A DNA stretch of 64,000 nucleotides from Actinomycetota bacterium. Its GTDB lineage: Bacteria > Actinomycetota > Acidimicrobiia > Acidimicrobiales > RAAP-2. Every line of letters starts with the position of its first letter. The stretch's first letter is position 1. The position numbers and the translations under genes are program-made. Positions 60,572 through 64,000 of this stretch are shown one piece after another. The notes under the pieces are model-generated. The model saw nothing but the letters and a program-made list of their open reading frames with translations. It did no database searches and was not told where the DNA came from. The stretch lies in NCBI GenBank assembly GCA_029850535.1, contig JARCRU010000024.1, positions 1 through 64,000 on the forward strand, read 5' to 3'.

Positions 60572-62594
60572 ATTCCGATTGGGCGGAGAAGTCGTTGACC
60601 GACTGCAATCGTCGCCAGCGTCGGTCGGTGCCGAGGACCCAGGTGAATCGGTCGTCGCGCCAGGTGATTTCGAACGCTTCGAGCACTTCGCCTTGGAGCG
60701 CCGGGATCTCGATCGGCACCAGCACCTCGACACGGCGGTCGAGATTGCGTTCCATCAAATCCGCCGAACCCATGTAGATCGAGAAGTCATCCTCGCCGGG
60801 ACGTCCGAAGATGAAGAGTCGTGAATGCTCCAGGAACTCCCCCACCAGGCTATGAACGGTGATGTTCTCCGACAGTCCCGCGACCCCCGGACGTAGGCAA
60901 CACAGGGTGCGCACCTCCAATCGAATTTCCACGCCGGCGTTGGACGCTTCGTAGAGCGCGTCGATGATTGTGGGATCGGTGAGACCATTGGTCTTCATCA
61001 AGATGCGGCCCTCGCTGGCGCGGTCACGCTGTCGAGCGATGAGCTCCACCATTCGTTCACGAACGAAGAAGGGGCTGACGACGATCTTGTCGTAATTGCC
61101 GTTCTTCGAGAATCCGGTGAGGAAATTGAAGAGTTCCCCCACGTCGCGTGTCACGCCGGAATTACAGGTGAGCAGGCCAAAATCCTCGTAGTTGCGAGCG
61201 GTCTTGGAGTTGTAGTTCCCCGAGGCGATGTGGACGTAGCGGGTCGTGATTTCACCCTCGTTGCGCACCACGAGCGCCGTCTTGCAGTGCGTCTTGAGTC
61301 CGACGATGCCGTAGACGACGTGCACGCCCGAGTCCTCGAGCGCTTTGGCCCACTCGATGTTGGCCGCCTCGTCGAAACGAGCCTTGAGTTCGACGAGGGC
61401 CACGACCTGCTTACCCTGCTCGGCGGCGTGAATCAGCGAGGCCACGATGGGTGAGTCACCCGAGGTGCGATAGAGCGTCTGCTTGATCGCCACGACGTCG
61501 CCGTCGCGCGCCGCTTGGTCGATGAAGATCTCCACGGAGTCGCTGAAGGACTCGTAGGGATGGTGCAACAAGATATCGCCCTCACGAACGGCGGTGAATA
61601 TGTCACCCACGTGGTCGCCGTCGAGCAATCGCTTAGGCGTCAGTGGCGACCAACCCTCCCCCTTGAGTTCGGGTCGGTCGATGGCGTAGAGACTCCAAAA
61701 GTCGTGAAGACCGAGTGGGGCATCGGTGATGTACACGTTGGAACGCTCGAGATCGAGTTGGGCCACCAGCAGGTCCAAGAAATCCGGCGACATACCGCTC
61801 TGGATCTCGACGCGGAGGGCCTCGCCGAAGCGACGTCGACGAAGTTCCACCTCTAGCGCGACGAGTAGGTCGTCGGCCTCATCCTCCTCGAGTGAGAGAT
61901 CGGCATTGCGCGTGACGCGAAACAAATCAGCCCGTCCGACGCTCATTCCGGGGAAGAGACGCTGCAGGCTCGACATGATCAGGTCCTCGAGCAGCACCCA
62001 GCGACTGCGGCCCACTCGCAAGAAACGCGGCAGGGAGCTGGGTACTTTGATGCGCGCGTTACGCTCCTCGCCAGTGGACGCGTCACTCACCGTCACTGCG
62101 ATATTGAGCGAGAGGTTGGAGATCATGGGAAAGGGGTGGCCCGGATCCACCGCGAGCGGGGTCAACACCGGATACACGTGATTCTCGAAGTAAGTGATCA
62201 GATCCTGACGTTCGTCAGTGTCGACATCGGCGTACTTGACGATCTCGATGTCACAACTGGCCAAAGCCGGCATCAACACGTCGAGTACCAGGCGGTCCTG
62301 ACGTTCGACGAGCGAGAGGACGCGCTCGCGAATATCGGCGAGTTGCTGGCGCGGTCGCACTCCGTCGACCGAGGGGGTCTGGACACCGGCTGCGACCTTG
62401 TCCTCGAGGCTCACCACGCGCACCTGAAAGAATTCGTCGATCATGTCGGCGAAGATGGCGATGAATTTGCAGCGCTCCAGGATCGGCAGGCTCTGGTCGT
62501 CCGCCAAGTCGAGTAGTCGCGAGCCGAACTCGAGGCGGGACAGTTCGCGGCTCGAGAATCGCTCGGGGCCGAACGACGAGAGATCCAATGTCAC
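60522..62594 (-). CDS. ppk1: polyphosphate kinase 1
   Basis: ELSRLEFGSRLLDLA, KVPSSLPRFLRV, IKQTLYRTSGDSPIV, HCKTALVVRNEG. Confidence 0.96.
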   Translation of the reverse strand: MTLDLSSFGPERFSSRELSRLEFGSRLLDLADDQSLPILERCKFIAIFADMIDEFFQVRVVSLEDKVAAGVQTPSVDGVRPRQQLADIRERVLSLVERQDRLVLDVLMPALASCDIEIVKYADVDTDERQDLITYFENHVYPVLTPLAVDPGHPFPMISNLSLNIAVTVSDASTGEERNARIKVPSSLPRFLRVGRSRWVLLEDLIMSSLQRLFPGMSVGRADLFRVTRNADLSLEEDEADDLLVALEVELRRRRFGEALRVEIQSGMSPDFLDLLVAQLDLERSNVYITDAPLGLHDFWSLYAIDRPELKGEGWSPLTPKRLLDGDHVGDIFTAVREGDILLHHPYESFSDSVEIFIDQAARDGDVVAIKQTLYRTSGDSPIVASLIHAAEQGKQVVALVELKARFDEAANIEWAKALEDSGVHVVYGIVGLKTHCKTALVVRNEGEITTRYVHIASGNYNSKTARNYEDFGLLTCNSGVTRDVGELFNFLTGFSKNGNYDKIVVSPFFVRERMVELIARQRDRASEGRILMKTNGLTDPTIIDALYEASNAGVEIRLEVRTLCCLRPGVAGLSENITVHSLVGEFLEHSRLFIFGRPGEDDFSIYMGSADLMERNLDRRVEVLVPIEIPALQGEVLEAFEITWRDDRFTWVLGTDRRWRRLQSVNDFSAQSEFKRLATQRSRSLTLRP

Positions 62595-62656
62595 GGGGTA
62601 TGAAGCTTTCTACGAGAGGGCGACGATACGCCTAATGCTACGACTACTCTGTCATC

Positions 62657-64000
62657 GTGGCGAGACATGCACGTGGCGAAGTGATCAGCGCGTCGCGACC
62701 CGTCGCCGCCAAGGTGTCGCGCTCGCGTTCCACCGAGTTGGGACTGATGTTCGTGGCGTGGATCATCGTGACCGGTTTCTATATTCTGATGTCGCTGGCC
62801 ACCAAGGGGCAGTTGCCCGCTCGACTGGACGCCTTTCTGGCGGTCCTGATCGCCGTCTCACTGCTCATGCACGTCGCCATCCGACGCTACGCGCCCCGGG
62901 CCTCACAGGTCCTGTTGCCGGTGGCGACTCTGCTCAACGGCATTGGTTACGTGGAGATCGCTCGATGGAACCCCGCGCGCGCGGGCTATCAGGCCTTCTG
63001 GTTCGTGGTGAGCGCAGTCATCGTGGTGCTGACGCTCAAATACGTCAAGTCCATTCGCGATCTCGACCGATACCGCTACCTCACGTTGAGCGGCGCCCTC
63101 TTTTTGATGTTGGCTCCGCTGATTCCACATTTCGGTAGAAATATCAACGGGGCGCGTCTCTGGGTGGCGATTGGCCCGCTCTCCTTCCAGCCCATCGAGA
63201 TCGCAAAGATTCTGCTCGTTTTCTTCTTCGCGTCCTACTTCGCCGCGAACCGAGAACTGCTCTCGACTCCCACGGAACGATTTGCGGGTCGACTGTTCGT
63301 CTCGCCCAAGGTTCTGGTTCCGATTCTGGTGGCGTGGGGGATCGCCTTGATGATCTTGGGTGGCGAGAATGACATCGGTTTCGCCATGTTGCTCTTCGTG
63401 CTGTTCTTCGCCCTGCTGTGGGTGACGACGGGCCTCAAGTCTTACGTGGGTCTCGGTCTCGTCCTCTTCGTGGGCGGTGCGCTCGCGGCGGACAAGCTCT
63501 TTCACCAAGTCCAAGCACGGGTGAGTTACTGGTTGGACCCGTGGTCGGCCGTCAACTACTACCACTCGAGCCAGTTGGCCAATGGATGGTTCGCCCTCGC
63601 GTCAGGCGGAGTGGCCGGCACCGGGCTGGGGCTCGGCCAAGCGGGCCGCAACGTCTCCGAGACCACGTCCGACATGATCTTCGCCGCGCTGGGCGAGGAA
63701 TTGGGCTTCATCGGCGTGATTTTGATCCTGAGCCTCTTCGCCGTCTTCGTCGGCGAAGGATTCCGTATCGCCCAGAGTTCGCACTCGGACTTCGTGCGCC
63801 TCACCGCCACGGGCCTCACGGCCACTCTGGGGCTGCAGTCGTTCTTCATCATGGCGGGGATATTGCGCATCGTGCCCTTCACCGGAATTACCCTGCCCTT
63901 CATGGCCTACGGTGGCAGTTCCCTTTTCGCGAACTACCTCATCGTGGCGCTCCTGTTGCGGATTAGTCACGAGAATTCTGAGGAGAAACGTGGTGGTGAG
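62657..64000 (+). CDS. FtsW/RodA/SpoVE family SEDS protein (partial, runs off window)
   Basis: GTG start; open to 64000; NGARLWVAIGPLSFQPIEIAKILLVFF, GEELGFIGVILILSLF, GGSSLFANYLIVALLLR. Confidence 0.92.
   Translation, partial: MARHARGEVISASRPVAAKVSRSRSTELGLMFVAWIIVTGFYILMSLATKGQLPARLDAFLAVLIAVSLLMHVAIRRYAPRASQVLLPVATLLNGIGYVEIARWNPARAGYQAFWFVVSAVIVVLTLKYVKSIRDLDRYRYLTLSGALFLMLAPLIPHFGRNINGARLWVAIGPLSFQPIEIAKILLVFFFASYFAANRELLSTPTERFAGRLFVSPKVLVPILVAWGIALMILGGENDIGFAMLLFVLFFALLWVTTGLKSYVGLGLVLFVGGALAADKLFHQVQARVSYWLDPWSAVNYYHSSQLANGWFALASGGVAGTGLGLGQAGRNVSETTSDMIFAALGEELGFIGVILILSLFAVFVGEGFRIAQSSHSDFVRLTATGLTATLGLQSFFIMAGILRIVPFTGITLPFMAYGGSSLFANYLIVALLLRISHENSEEKRGGE

Overview
The window reads as a gene-dense, high-GC actinobacterial core-chromosome segment; gene content suggests an Acidimicrobiia-like lineage, which is inference. 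About 70 protein genes are supportable, plus two tRNA-Leu genes. Main blocks: acs/satP; trpC-F-B-A with divergent trpD; der and a DUF512 radical-SAM gene next to ispH; plsC-cmk-aroA-tyrA-aroH-rluB-scpB-scpA; trpS; M50 protease-xerD-NUDIX-pyrG; recN-nadK; a DapB-like gene; a small accessory patch (methyltransferase, GNATs, RelE/Phd toxin-antitoxin) next to tRNA-Leu(GAG); secG-tpiA-pgk-gap-yvcK-rapZ-uvrC-uvrA-uvrB-coaE-rpsA-polA-pdtaR-menC; tRNA-Leu(CAA); fabD-fabG-acpP-fabF; a second TrpF-like gene; ygfZ, mshD, VIT1-like, maoC-menG-menF, a GT2, a UPF0104-type membrane protein, ppk1 and a partial ftsW/rodA. I saw no CRISPR array, prophage, transposase or secondary-metabolite cluster. I did not find a clear new multi-gene system. 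The best leads are: (1) a recurrent TAnnnT-N6/7-ATG/GTG leaderless-start signature at about 14 genes, including a mirrored divergent pair; (2) a TrpF paralogue whose catalytic Cys and Asp both appear to be lost; (3) tandem TACAA/TTGTA dyads over the toxin-antitoxin start; (4) four convergent gene pairs whose stop codons share one CTAG; (5) whiA absent from the usual rapZ-yvcK-whiA position; (6) a DapB-like protein with altered active-site motifs.
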